A stretch of 64,000 bases of DNA, from positions 16,772 to 80,771 of the forward strand of contig NZ_JAEEGC010000035.1 in the NCBI RefSeq assembly GCF_019207025.1, written 5' to 3'. Below, in pieces: positions 18,575 to 27,466 of the stretch. How positions within the stretch are numbered: position 1 is the first letter of the stretch; every line of letters starts with the position of its first letter. This DNA is from Clostridium thailandense (GTDB taxonomy: Bacteria; Bacillota; Clostridia; Clostridiales; Clostridiaceae). The notes below the pieces were generated by a model. The model was not told the origin of the DNA. It ran no database searches and saw only the letters and a program-made list of their open reading frames with translations. A program made the position numbers and the translations under genes.

Positions 18575-18732
18575 ATAATATCTGCACGATTTTATAACTA
18601 GCTAGTGGTAAAGAGCTAAGTTCTTTAACTTAGCTGTTGAAAATATATACATTGACTATTGCAAAAAAAATATGATTTAATAAGTTTAATATAAAATTGG
18701 AGAGCAATGTGTTTGTGAAAGGATGGATACTT

Positions 18733-19497
18733 ATGAAAAAAATAATCAAAGTTAAAAATGTTGAAATTGGTGAAGGATTACCAAAGATATGCGTGCCAAT
18801 AGTAGGTGAAACAGTTTCACAGCTTGTAGAAGAGGCTAATTTTTTAAAAGATCTTGATTTTGATGTTGTAGAATGGCGTGTAGATTTCTTTGAAGATGTT
18901 ACAAATATAGATAAGGTTAAAGAAGCATTACAACAAATTAGAACTATTTTATCTGATAAGCCTATAGTCTTTACCTTCCGTAGTGCTAAAGAAGGTGGAG
19001 AAAAAGAGATTGGTATAGAAGCTTATGTTAAATTAAATAAAATAATAGCTGAAACAAAGCTTGTTGAAATTATTGATGTTGAATTATTTAACGATGAGAA
19101 AGTTGTAAAAGAATTAATTGAAGCAGCTCATAAAAGTGGGGTAGCAGTTATTGTTTCTAACCATGATTTTGATAAGACACCAGCAAAGGAAGAGATAATA
19201 TCAAGACTACGCAAGGCACAGGAATTAGGTGGAGATATACCTAAGATTGCAGTAATGCCTACTTCAACTGAAGATGTGCTTACATTGTTAGATGCTACAC
19301 GTATTATGAATGAAGAATACGCAGATTGTCCTATTATAACAATGTCAATGGCAGGAAAAGGCGTAATAAGTAGAGTATCCGGTGAGTTATTTGGCTCTGC
19401 AGTAACTTTTGGTGCTGCTAAGAAAGCTTCTGCACCAGGTCAAGTTTCTGTAATAGATTTACGTAATACTCTTAAATTACTCCACAACAACATGTAA
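18733..19497 (+). CDS. aroD: Type I 3-dehydroquinate dehydratase
   Basis: This 254-residue (beta/alpha)8 enzyme interconverts 3-dehydroquinate and 3-dehydroshikimate through a Schiff base. Key residues are visible: E47 (EWRVD), R83 (TFRS), catalytic H144 (SNHDF) and Schiff-base K171 (IPKIAVMP). Type I enzymes catalyse syn elimination and are common in catabolic operons. ATG 18733 is used because AAAGGA lies 9 bases upstream; an in-frame TTG at 18697 has no such site. The location inside a quinate/shikimate catabolic cluster and away from chorismate biosynthesis genes supports a degradative role. A hairpin terminator follows. Confidence 0.93.
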   Translation: MKKIIKVKNVEIGEGLPKICVPIVGETVSQLVEEANFLKDLDFDVVEWRVDFFEDVTNIDKVKEALQQIRTILSDKPIVFTFRSAKEGGEKEIGIEAYVKLNKIIAETKLVEIIDVELFNDEKVVKELIEAAHKSGVAVIVSNHDFDKTPAKEEIISRLRKAQELGGDIPKIAVMPTSTEDVLTLLDATRIMNEEYADCPIITMSMAGKGVISRVSGELFGSAVTFGAAKKASAPGQVSVIDLRNTLKLLHNNM

Positions 19498-19501
19498 GAG
19501 T

Positions 19502-19538
19502 TTAGGCCGCAATAAATTTAAACTATTGTGGTCTTTTC
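19502..19538 (+). terminator. Terminator after aroD
   Basis: GGCCGCAATA pairs (with two wobbles) with TATTGTGGTC and is followed by TTTT. It separates aroD from the next MFS gene, so that gene may have its own promoter or rely on read-through. Confidence 0.7.
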
Positions 19539-19606
19539 ATAATAAAACCTATAGAACAACTCTATGAGTATAATAAAATTTGTATGTTTAAAACAGGAGG
19601 GAAGTT

Positions 19607-20830
19607 ATGATTAAAAATCCTTATTTTAAATCAGCAGCAGGAATATATTTAAGCTATTCTATGCTAGGAATGATACTTCTTATACTTTCATCCAATATGC
19701 CATTTTTAACTAAGCAATTTCATACAGATCCTGCAGGGATAAGTTTTTTAATTTCAATGGAAGGAACATGTCGTTCATTAACATTATATATTGCTGGAAG
19801 ATTATCAGATAAGTTTGGTAGAAAGAGATTTTTATTTTTAGCTCCGCTTTTTGCCATAGTATTTTTAGTTGGAATACCACTTTCGCCAACTTACCAGCTA
19901 GCTATGATAGTTTCAGTCTTTGCAGGAATATCACATGCATTTATGGATGCCGCAAGTTATCCTTCTTTAATAGAGTGTTTTCCAAAAACTCCTGGTACAG
20001 CAACTGTTATAATAAAGGCATTTGTAGCAATAGGGGGAATAATTTTACCAATTATTATAACCTTTTTTGTAAAAAGAAATATGTTTTACGGATATACATT
20101 TTATGTAGTAGCAGCATTGGGGGCTTTAGTTTTTATATTAATAGCCAGCAGCAGGTTTCCTGATGAAAATAGAACTAAAATTGTAAACAATGATAATGTA
20201 TTAGAAGATAAAAAATTTAAAGCTGAGCCAATACTAAAAAAAGAAGGCTTAGCACTTATAATAATAGGATTTACTTCTAATGCAACATTTATATTATTTC
20301 AAACATGGATTCCTACTTATGCTCAACATATTTTAGGTATGAGTCAAGTAAGTTCTTTAAAATTTATAAGCTATTATAGTACAGGAGCACTTGTTTCAGT
20401 GGGAATATTAGCAATACTTTTAAAGAAAACAGTTAAACCTGTGTTTATTACATTGATCTATCCTTTAATAGGCTTTATTTTACTTACAATACTATTGCTT
20501 TTCAAAACTCCAACAATTGCAACAATAGCATTTTGCTTAATAGGGATGTCTTCAGCAGGAGTATTGCAGATGGCACAAACCACAATGGGTGAACTCTTCT
20601 GGAAAAACAAAGGGGCAACAATAGCGCTAGTTTCTACTGCCAGTGGTGTAGCAGCAGCAGTAATCCCAGCTTTAACAGGTCTTATCTTAAGACATTATGA
20701 TATTTTACACGTGTTTTATTTTATGATAATTATATATACAGTAGGTATTTCATGTTCTGTTTTAGCGAATATAAGATATAAAAGAATTTATGGAAATGGA
20801 GAAGACAGCATCAGTGAGGAAGTTATATAA
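19607..20830 (+). CDS. MFS transporter (last gene of module A)
   Basis: This 407-residue, 12-helix MFS carrier has the GRLSDKFGRKRF motif between helices 2 and 3 and a charged central loop (about 185-210). It is related to, but clearly diverged from, the pair at 17360 and 26225 (shared features include GFTSNATFILFQTW versus GFTCTSTFQLWLN). It is probably a second hydroaromatic or product carrier: import of quinate versus shikimate, or substrate/product antiport, cannot be told apart. RBS CAGGAGGGA precedes ATG. It ends before a strong bidirectional terminator facing the second LysR gene. Confidence 0.83.
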   Translation: MIKNPYFKSAAGIYLSYSMLGMILLILSSNMPFLTKQFHTDPAGISFLISMEGTCRSLTLYIAGRLSDKFGRKRFLFLAPLFAIVFLVGIPLSPTYQLAMIVSVFAGISHAFMDAASYPSLIECFPKTPGTATVIIKAFVAIGGIILPIIITFFVKRNMFYGYTFYVVAALGALVFILIASSRFPDENRTKIVNNDNVLEDKKFKAEPILKKEGLALIIIGFTSNATFILFQTWIPTYAQHILGMSQVSSLKFISYYSTGALVSVGILAILLKKTVKPVFITLIYPLIGFILLTILLLFKTPTIATIAFCLIGMSSAGVLQMAQTTMGELFWKNKGATIALVSTASGVAAAVIPALTGLILRHYDILHVFYFMIIIYTVGISCSVLANIRYKRIYGNGEDSISEEVI

Positions 20831-20859
20831 TCCTAATTCTTTTATTTATAAATACTCAA

Positions 20860-20910
20860 GGCCGAAAGTAAACTTATCCTATAGAGCATAAGTTTACTTT
20901 CGGCCCTTTT
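20860..20910. terminator. Bidirectional terminator with perfect 18-bp stem
   Basis: GGCCGAAAGTAAACTTAT and its exact complement enclose a 10-base loop and end in a T-run. It lies between convergent MFS and LysR genes. The core GAAAGTNNACTTA is shared with palindromes at 12805, 46060 and 51898. Confidence 0.85.
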
Positions 20911-20920
20911 TCTCCATATA

Positions 20921-21817
20921 TTAAAATAAATAATTACGGTTAGCATGTTCTATAGCAAAGTTTTTAAATTGATAAACGACTGGTGCTAGAAATTTATCTT
21001 TCATTACTGCTAAATAAAAAATTCTTTCAAAACTTGGACTTGTAATTTGAAGGACCTTTAAATTCATAAAATTTAATATAGGCATATTAGGGCAAACTGC
21101 AATTCCGAAGCTTTTGGAAACTAATCCAGCAATAACTTGGTCTTCTTCAATCTCATATATAATTTTTGGTTGTTCACCAATCTGCTCAAATAAATTATCA
21201 ATTATAGGTCTAAGCCCACTTGTGTGTGTAAAAAAGATTTGAGGATATGGAATAGTATCCACTAAATCAACTGTATCCTTATTTGCAAGGGGATGATCAG
21301 GTGGAACAATTAGTACCAGTTCCTGTTTTAAAATTGGTATAAACTCAACATGTTGTTCTTTGTCTAATTTAGAACAAAAGGCAATATCATATTTTCTTTC
21401 TTTAAGTCCTTGAATAATATCAGCAGAAGTTGCTCTGGTATGAAAGTGAAATTCGATTGACTTTTCTTGATTAGCTTGCAGAAAGCTTCGAGTAATTTCT
21501 GGAACAAAATCAGTTCCAAGTGTTCTAAGGAAAGCTAGGTCGATTCTGCCTTCTCCGGAGCTAATCATTTTTAAAGTTTTTGTACTTGAATCAAGGATTT
21601 CTAGAGACTTTACAATATCATCCAAAAATATTTTTCCGCATTTTGTAAGAACTACATTTCTTCCCTCTTTTTCAAATAGAGAAACTCCAAGCTCTTTTTC
21701 TAATAAGGATATAGCATGACTTAAACTAGGTTGAGTTATTAGTAACTCTTCTGCAGCCTTCGTATAGTGTTCCAAACGTGCAAGAGTTACAAAATAGCGC
21801 AAATGATATAAATTCAA
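20921..21817 (-). CDS. LysR-type regulator of hydroaromatic module B
   Basis: This 298-residue LysR protein has an N-terminal helix-turn-helix (LYHLRYFVTLARLEHYTKAA, then LLITQPSLSHAISLLE) and a LysR_substrate domain (about 88-290). It starts at TTG with AGGGT upstream. It is divergent from the module B operon beginning at 22093 and paralogous to the regulator of module A, which suggests that each module senses its own hydroaromatic ligand. The recognition helices differ in part (SHAISLLE versus SNSMTNLE), so the operators are probably not identical. Candidate dyads lie at 21956-21975 and 22006-22015. Confidence 0.88.
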   Translation of the reverse strand: MNLYHLRYFVTLARLEHYTKAAEELLITQPSLSHAISLLEKELGVSLFEKEGRNVVLTKCGKIFLDDIVKSLEILDSSTKTLKMISSGEGRIDLAFLRTLGTDFVPEITRSFLQANQEKSIEFHFHTRATSADIIQGLKERKYDIAFCSKLDKEQHVEFIPILKQELVLIVPPDHPLANKDTVDLVDTIPYPQIFFTHTSGLRPIIDNLFEQIGEQPKIIYEIEEDQVIAGLVSKSFGIAVCPNMPILNFMNLKVLQITSPSFERIFYLAVMKDKFLAPVVYQFKNFAIEHANRNYLF

Positions 21818-21955
21818 TTTGGTACCCTACTTTCATAATACAATCTATATTGTTGAGGATAATTATAGCATGAACTATATATAAAATCTATGAATTATTA
21901 GGATATTATCAATTAGTTTTTATAAGATTCCTGTTATATAATTAACTTATAAATT

Positions 21956-22015
21956 TTAGTAAAATCGATTACTAAATAGAAATTAACTTGTTTACAATAA
22001 TATATCTACCGGTAG
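21956..22015. promoter_or_regulatory. Two dyads in the LysR/module B divergent region
   Basis: TTAGTA-AAATCGAT-TACTAA (21956-21975) is an inverted repeat of LysR-box type. CTACCGGTAG (22006-22015) is a perfect 10-bp palindrome, 78 bp before the first gene. Either could be the operator of the divergent LysR protein; no experimental or comparative support is available here. Confidence 0.4.
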
Positions 22016-22092
22016 AATAAATAAGTTCAGCAAATAAAATGGAAAATGTTACAAAATAATTGCAGTTTTTTTAGGGGAAGGGAGCATATATT

Positions 22093-22983
22093 ATGAATAA
22101 AGAAGCTATGAAAAACACTTGTGAGGAGAAAAAAAATCAATGTCCACCAATTACAGTTAGTTCATGGACATTAGGAGATCAATGTAAATTTGAGGATAGA
22201 GTTAAAGCAGCAAAAGAAGCAGGTTATGATGGAATTGGTTTGCGTGCTGAAACCTATGTAGATGCGTTAAACGAAGGTTTGTTTGACGCTGATATCCTTG
22301 ACATTCTTAAGAGATATGATATGAAGGTTACTGAAGTTGAATATATTACACTTTGGGCTGAAGATAACCGTTCTTATGAACAAAAATACAAAGAACAATT
22401 ATGTTTCCATATGTGTGAATTATTTGGTGTTAACCATATCAATATTGGATTAATGGAAAACTACAGTGTAGAACATACTGCACAAAAGCTAAAAGAATTA
22501 TGTCAAAGAGCAGGAAAATATGTCATTGGTGTAGAGCCTATGCCATACAGTGGTATTCCAGATGTTAAAAAGGGTTGGGCAGTGGTTAAAGAATCTGGCT
22601 GTGACAATGCTAAGCTTATTTTAGATTCATGGCACTGGGTAAGAGCAGACCAGGAAACTGATATTAAATTATTAGAAGGTATTCCAGCTGACAGGATTGT
22701 ATCTATTCAAATTAATGATGTTTATGAAAGACCTTATGCAAAATCTATCTTAAGAGATGAATCAATGCATGATAGACTTGCTCCAGGTACTGGAATCAAC
22801 GCAACAGAAGGTTTTGTTAAAATGATTAAAGAAAAAGGTATAGAACCTGCATGTATTGGAGTTGAAGTAATAAGCGATGCTATTTTAGCAAAAGGTGTTG
22901 CTGAGGCAGCTAAATTTACATATGAAAATACTGAAAAGGTATTGAGAAAGGCTTGGCCAGAAGTATCTTTAGTGGAAAAATAA
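22093..22983 (+). CDS. Xylose-isomerase-like TIM-barrel protein, candidate 3-dehydroshikimate dehydratase
   Basis: The 296-residue protein belongs to the sugar-phosphate isomerase/AP-endonuclease 2 TIM-barrel superfamily. Likely divalent-metal ligands are spread through the barrel: Glu in IGVEPMPYSG, Asp and His in LILDSWHWVRA, Gln in VSIQINDV, and Glu in IGVEVIS. Bacterial QuiC/AroZ-type dehydroshikimate dehydratases, which make protocatechuate, have this fold and ligand set. The operon partners (shikimate dehydrogenase, enoate reductase, MFS) fit that reaction, but an isomerase or epimerase acting on a ring-derived intermediate is possible. The Cys-rich N-terminal extension (residues 1-18) is unusual. 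It is the first gene of module B, with RBS GGGAAGGGAG. Confidence 0.75.
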   Translation: MNKEAMKNTCEEKKNQCPPITVSSWTLGDQCKFEDRVKAAKEAGYDGIGLRAETYVDALNEGLFDADILDILKRYDMKVTEVEYITLWAEDNRSYEQKYKEQLCFHMCELFGVNHINIGLMENYSVEHTAQKLKELCQRAGKYVIGVEPMPYSGIPDVKKGWAVVKESGCDNAKLILDSWHWVRADQETDIKLLEGIPADRIVSIQINDVYERPYAKSILRDESMHDRLAPGTGINATEGFVKMIKEKGIEPACIGVEVISDAILAKGVAEAAKFTYENTEKVLRKAWPEVSLVEK

Positions 22984-23120
22984 CAAAATCGATTTTAATA
23001 AATTTATATAGAAAATAGAGCCGTTAACTTGCCATTTGTGAAAGATGGACTATTACGGTTAATAGTTTTAAATAAAATCAGGTATTATGTAAACTAAACT
23101 TGAAAGGATGATTTATTTTT

Positions 23121-25043
23121 ATGAAATTTGAATCTATGTTTACACCTATAAAAATAGGACCAATGACAGTTAAAAACCGTTTTGTAGTTCCACCTATGGG
23201 AAATAACTTTGCAAATACAGATGGAAGCATGAGTGATAATTCTGTAGCCTATTATCGTGAACGTGCAATTGGTGACTTTGGATTAATAACCTTTGAAGCC
23301 ACTGTTGTTGATAAAAAAGCTAAGGGAGGTCCACGTAAACCATGTTTATTTGAGGATAGTACTGTAGAAAGCTTTAAGCGTGTTATAGATGCTTGCCATG
23401 AGGCTGGTGCAAAAATATCTATTCAGCTTCAGCATGCAGGACCAGAAGGAAATGCAGCAGTTGCAGGATATCCATTAAAAGCTGCCTCTGCTATACCTTC
23501 AGTATTTGGAAGAAATACACCTATTGCTATATCTAAAGAAGAGATTTATGAGCTCATTGAGTCATATGGTGATGCAGCGGTACGTGCGAAGAAAGCTGGA
23601 GCAGATGCAGTAGAAGTTCATTGTGCCCATGGATATTTAGTCAATAGTTTTCTTTCACCAAGAACTAATAAACGTGTAGATGAATTTGGTGGATGTTTTG
23701 AGAATAGAATGCGTTTACCTCGTTTAATAATTGAAAATATCCGCAAGAAGGTTGGAGACTCTATGGCGATTATTTGTCGTATTAATAGCTCTGACGAAAT
23801 TGACGGAGGACTGGATGTTCATGATAGCGCAACAATCGCTGCTTATCTGGAAGAATGTGGAGTTGATGGCCTTCACGTTTCACGTGCAGTACATATCCGT
23901 GACGAATATATGTGGGCACCTACAGTATTGCATGCAGGATTTAGTGCGGAGCTGGTTACAGAAATTAAACGTGCAGTTAGCATACCTGTTATTGCAGTTG
24001 GACGTTTTACGGAACCACATTTTGCAGAATTATTAGTCCGTGAAGGTCGTTGCGATTTGGTTGCATTTGGACGTCAAAGTTTAGCTGATCCACATACACC
24101 AAGAAAAGCTAAAGAAGATCGCTTGGATGAATTAACTCCTTGTATCGCTTGCCTGCAGGGATGCGTTTGCAATATGTATCAGGGAAAACCAGTTAGCTGT
24201 CTTGTTAACCCATTTTTAGGACATGAGAATGAAGTGAAGGCAGCAGATACTAATAAGAAAGTAATAGTTGTTGGCGGTGGTGTTGGTGGTATGCTTGCAG
24301 GATGGGTATCCGCTATGAGAGGCCATGATGTAACTTTATTTGAAGCAACAGATACTCTTGGTGGACAGATGCGTTTAGCTGCTTACCCTCCAGGAAAAGG
24401 TGATTTAACGAACATGGTGCGTAGTTATATTACTAAATGTGAGCAACATGGAGTAAAGGTCTGTATGGACACAAAGGTAACTCCAGAAATTATTGCAGCA
24501 GAAGCACCTGATACAGTAATTATTGCTACTGGTGCAACACCATTAGTTCTTCCTATTCCAGGAATTAATGAAGCAGGGGTAATACATGCAGTAGATCTTC
24601 TTGATGGAAAAGAATCCTGCGGTAAAAAAGTCCTTGTTGTTGGAGGAGGAATGGTAGGGTGTGAAACTGCTGATTTCCTAGGAGAACAAGAGCATGAGGT
24701 TACAGTTATTGAACTTAGAGATGAAGTGGGAGCGGATGTAATTTCTGAACATCGAAAATTCTTAATGAAAAATTTTGAAAAATATAAAATTAAAACTGTT
24801 ACAAATGCCAAGGTTGCAGAGTTCTTTAAAGATGGTGTAGCTTATACAATGCCAGATGGATCAGAACATCGTCTTGAAGGCTTTGATTCAATAGTGCTTG
24901 CTATGGGATCACGTGCATATGATCCACTTAGTGAAGATGTTAAAAAAGTTGTAAAGGAAACTTATGTCATTGGTGATGCTGTTAAAGCACGTAGAGCATT
25001 GGATGCAACAAAGGAAGCTTTAGAAGTTGCAATGAAAATATAG
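23121..25043 (+). CDS. 2-enoate reductase-type NADH:flavin oxidoreductase (module B)
   Basis: This 640-residue paralog of the module A reductase has an FMN barrel (1-335) with VEVHCAHGYLVNSFLSP and NKRVDEFGG. The iron-sulfur site has C341, C344, C348 and C360 (an extra C350 is present). FAD and NAD(P) folds follow, with VVGGGVGGMLAG and VVGGGMVGCETA. The reaction would be NADH-dependent reduction of an activated C=C bond. Divergence between the two reductases in the cluster suggests different substrates or products rather than a simple copy. A 137-bp gap with a weak hairpin separates it from the TIM-barrel gene. RBS GAAAGGATG precedes ATG. Confidence 0.9.
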   Translation: MKFESMFTPIKIGPMTVKNRFVVPPMGNNFANTDGSMSDNSVAYYRERAIGDFGLITFEATVVDKKAKGGPRKPCLFEDSTVESFKRVIDACHEAGAKISIQLQHAGPEGNAAVAGYPLKAASAIPSVFGRNTPIAISKEEIYELIESYGDAAVRAKKAGADAVEVHCAHGYLVNSFLSPRTNKRVDEFGGCFENRMRLPRLIIENIRKKVGDSMAIICRINSSDEIDGGLDVHDSATIAAYLEECGVDGLHVSRAVHIRDEYMWAPTVLHAGFSAELVTEIKRAVSIPVIAVGRFTEPHFAELLVREGRCDLVAFGRQSLADPHTPRKAKEDRLDELTPCIACLQGCVCNMYQGKPVSCLVNPFLGHENEVKAADTNKKVIVVGGGVGGMLAGWVSAMRGHDVTLFEATDTLGGQMRLAAYPPGKGDLTNMVRSYITKCEQHGVKVCMDTKVTPEIIAAEAPDTVIIATGATPLVLPIPGINEAGVIHAVDLLDGKESCGKKVLVVGGGMVGCETADFLGEQEHEVTVIELRDEVGADVISEHRKFLMKNFEKYKIKTVTNAKVAEFFKDGVAYTMPDGSEHRLEGFDSIVLAMGSRAYDPLSEDVKKVVKETYVIGDAVKARRALDATKEALEVAMKI

Positions 25044-25097
25044 TATTAAAACTTTTAAAATAAAGAAAGAAAAATTAGCTTTATGGGGGAGATAATT

Positions 25098-25967
25098 ATG
25101 GAAAAACGTATTTCAGGAACTACAGGTTTATTAGGATTAATAGGTACACCAGTAGGTCATTCAAAATCACCAGTTATGTATAACTACAGCTTTCAAAAGC
25201 TAGGATTGGATTATGCATATTTAGCATTTGATATACCAGTTGAAAAAGTGCCAGATGCAATTGAAGCTATAAAAACTTTTAATATGAGAGGTTCAAATGT
25301 AACAATGCCATGTAAAGGTGAAGTTACTAAATATATGGATGAACTATCTCCAGCTGCACGTATTATTGGAGCAGTTAACACAATAGTTAATGACAATGGA
25401 AAATTAACTGGGCATATAACAGATGGCATCGGATTTGTACGTAATTTAAAAGAAAATGGAGTAGAAATAAAAGGTAAAAAAGTTACTATCATGGGCGCTG
25501 GGGGAGCTGCAACAGCTATACAAGTTCAATGTGCCTTGGATGGAGCAAAGGAAATTTCTATCTTTAATGTAAAAGATGATTTCTATGTAAAGGCTGAAAA
25601 AACTGTTGAAAACATAAAAAAGGAAGTACCAGAATGCATTGTTAATTTATATGATTTAGAAGATGATCAAAGGCTTAAAGTAGAAGTTGCATCAAGTGAT
25701 ATTTTAATTAATGGTACACTTGTAGGAATGCACCCACATGAAGATAAAACAAATATAAAAGATACAACCATCTTCAGAAAAGACTTAGTTGTAGCAGATG
25801 TAGTATACAATCCAAAGAAAACAAAATTTTTAACAGATGCAGAAACTGCAGGATGTGAAACAATTGGTGGACTGGGAATGCTGTTATGGCAGGGTGCTGA
25901 AGCTTTTAAGCTGTATACTGGATTAGAAATGCCTGTAGAAGAAGTTAAAGAATTGTATTTTAAATAG
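25098..25967 (+). CDS. aroE: Quinate/shikimate dehydrogenase, YdiB-like (module B)
   Basis: This 289-residue AroE-fold dehydrogenase is paralogous to 14240-15112. It shows GHSKSP, SNVTMPCK (catalytic Lys, with Cys in place of Asn before it), TDGIGF (Asp) and the nucleotide loop GAGGAATAIQ. The C-terminus, GLGMLLWQGAEAFKLYTG, matches YdiB closely. The position after the second adenosine-binding strand reads FNVKDDF where module A has FNRKDDF. Losing that Arg would favour NAD over NADP, which is an inference. ATG 25098 lies 6 bases after GGGGGAG; an ATG at 25083 overlaps that site. It follows the enoate reductase by 54 bp. Confidence 0.9.
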   Translation: MEKRISGTTGLLGLIGTPVGHSKSPVMYNYSFQKLGLDYAYLAFDIPVEKVPDAIEAIKTFNMRGSNVTMPCKGEVTKYMDELSPAARIIGAVNTIVNDNGKLTGHITDGIGFVRNLKENGVEIKGKKVTIMGAGGAATAIQVQCALDGAKEISIFNVKDDFYVKAEKTVENIKKEVPECIVNLYDLEDDQRLKVEVASSDILINGTLVGMHPHEDKTNIKDTTIFRKDLVVADVVYNPKKTKFLTDAETAGCETIGGLGMLLWQGAEAFKLYTGLEMPVEEVKELYFK

Positions 25968-26033
25968 TTTAGATAAGTTTGTCATATACCAGAATAAGTT
26001 TTTTATTGATGATAATATATCAAAAACTACCAA

Positions 26034-26058
26034 TGGGTTGGAGTATAATTCCAACCCA
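26034..26058 (+). other. Hairpin in the aroE-MFS gap of module B
   Basis: TGGGTTGGA pairs perfectly with TCCAACCCA over a 7-base loop and has no T-run after it. It lies in the 257-bp gap before the MFS gene. It may stabilise the upstream mRNA or attenuate expression of the carriers. Confidence 0.5.
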
Positions 26059-26224
26059 ATTATTGGATTATATTATTATGCCCATTCCTGCACCATTAAG
26101 AGTTAAGAATTTAACAAGAGAGCTTATTTATAATGAAAAATATAATATGATTATTGTACAGTAAAAAGTCATTAGTTTAGACATAATGAGACATATAGAT
26201 GAATAAAGAGAGGAGAAAAAATAA

Positions 26225-27427
26225 ATGAATAATAAAAAATATTATCCAACGGCTTTGGCATTATATTTTACTTACTTTGTACATGGTATAGGGGTATCAA
26301 TTTTAGGACAGTACAAACAAAATTTTGCAGGTGTTTGGGGAGCAAAAACTCTAGCAAATGGTACTTTTGATGTAAGTATAGTACTTGCTGTTATTGCTGC
26401 ATTAGGTTTAGGGCGTCTAATTACACTTCCTTTTTCAGGTCCTATTTCGGACAAATTTGGAAGAAGGATTTCTGGATTAATTGGTATTGCTTTATATGCA
26501 GCTTACTTTATTGGAATTGTATTATCACCAAGTATGTATGTGGCGTATATGTTTGCGCTATTAGGAGGTGCAGCTAACTCGTTTTTAGATACATGTGTTA
26601 CTCCATCGTGTTTGGAGATATTTGTAAACTCTGGTGATGTCGCTAACATGTTCACTAAATTTTCCATATCAATGTCGCAATTTTTACTTCCATTCATTAT
26701 TGGTTTTGTCGCAGGAAATGGAATGTCATATAAAGCTATTTTCTTTGTAACAGCTGCGTTACTTATTATAGATGGTATTTTGATTGCATTTATGCCCTTC
26801 CCACCAATGAACACTAGTGTGTCAAAAGGAGAAGCTAAAACAGTAAAAGAAAAAATGAAATTTACACCAACAAGTATTGCAATCATTCTTATAGGGTTTA
26901 CATGTACATCAACATTTCAGCTGTGGTTAAATTGTAATCAGGAATTAGGTAAATTATATGGACTAGCTAAGCCAAGTCAAATTCAGTCATATTATGCAAT
27001 GGGATCAATCATAGCTGTACTAGTAACAGCAGCTTTAGTAAAAAGCTTTATTAAACCAGTTAGAATACTAGTTATATATCCTACACTTGCTACAATTATG
27101 CTAATGATTATATATTTTATACAGACACCAACTATATGCTTAATAGGCGGATTTGTAATTGGATTCACCGCAGCAGGTGGTGTACTTCAGCTGGCAGTAT
27201 CAACAGCAAATTCTATGTTTCCTACAAATAAAGGGAAAATTACATCTATAGTTATGATTTCATCTAGTGTAGCAAATTATGTTATCTTAAATATTGCTAG
27301 TATAATTACAAAGTCTGGTGGAGTACAGGGACCCAAATATGTGCTTTTATTCAACGCAGTAATTACTATTGTAGGTATTCTTCTTGCATTGTTTGTAAAT
27401 AGACAATATGCAAAGGCGGCAATGTAA
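26225..27427 (+). CDS. MFS transporter, probable hydroaromatic acid carrier (module B)
   Basis: This 400-residue, 12-helix MFS protein is near-identical in long stretches to the carrier at 17360. It starts MNNKKYYPTALALYF and keeps the GPISDKFGRRISG motif and the STFQLWLNCNQELGKLYGLA segment. The central loop is a few residues shorter. The strong conservation suggests a recent duplication or selection for the same substrate, probably shikimate or quinate. RBS AGAGAGGAG precedes ATG. It is followed after 39 bp by a second MFS gene of a different subfamily. Confidence 0.85.
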   Translation: MNNKKYYPTALALYFTYFVHGIGVSILGQYKQNFAGVWGAKTLANGTFDVSIVLAVIAALGLGRLITLPFSGPISDKFGRRISGLIGIALYAAYFIGIVLSPSMYVAYMFALLGGAANSFLDTCVTPSCLEIFVNSGDVANMFTKFSISMSQFLLPFIIGFVAGNGMSYKAIFFVTAALLIIDGILIAFMPFPPMNTSVSKGEAKTVKEKMKFTPTSIAIILIGFTCTSTFQLWLNCNQELGKLYGLAKPSQIQSYYAMGSIIAVLVTAALVKSFIKPVRILVIYPTLATIMLMIIYFIQTPTICLIGGFVIGFTAAGGVLQLAVSTANSMFPTNKGKITSIVMISSSVANYVILNIASIITKSGGVQGPKYVLLFNAVITIVGILLALFVNRQYAKAAM

Positions 27428-27466
27428 GATATATACTAAGTTTAATTAAAATTTGGAGGGAGAATA

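Noticed and set aside
25979..26164. Possible 61-aa ORF between aroE and MFS in module B
   Set aside because: Needs a non-ATG start, has no ribosome site and runs through a perfect hairpin.
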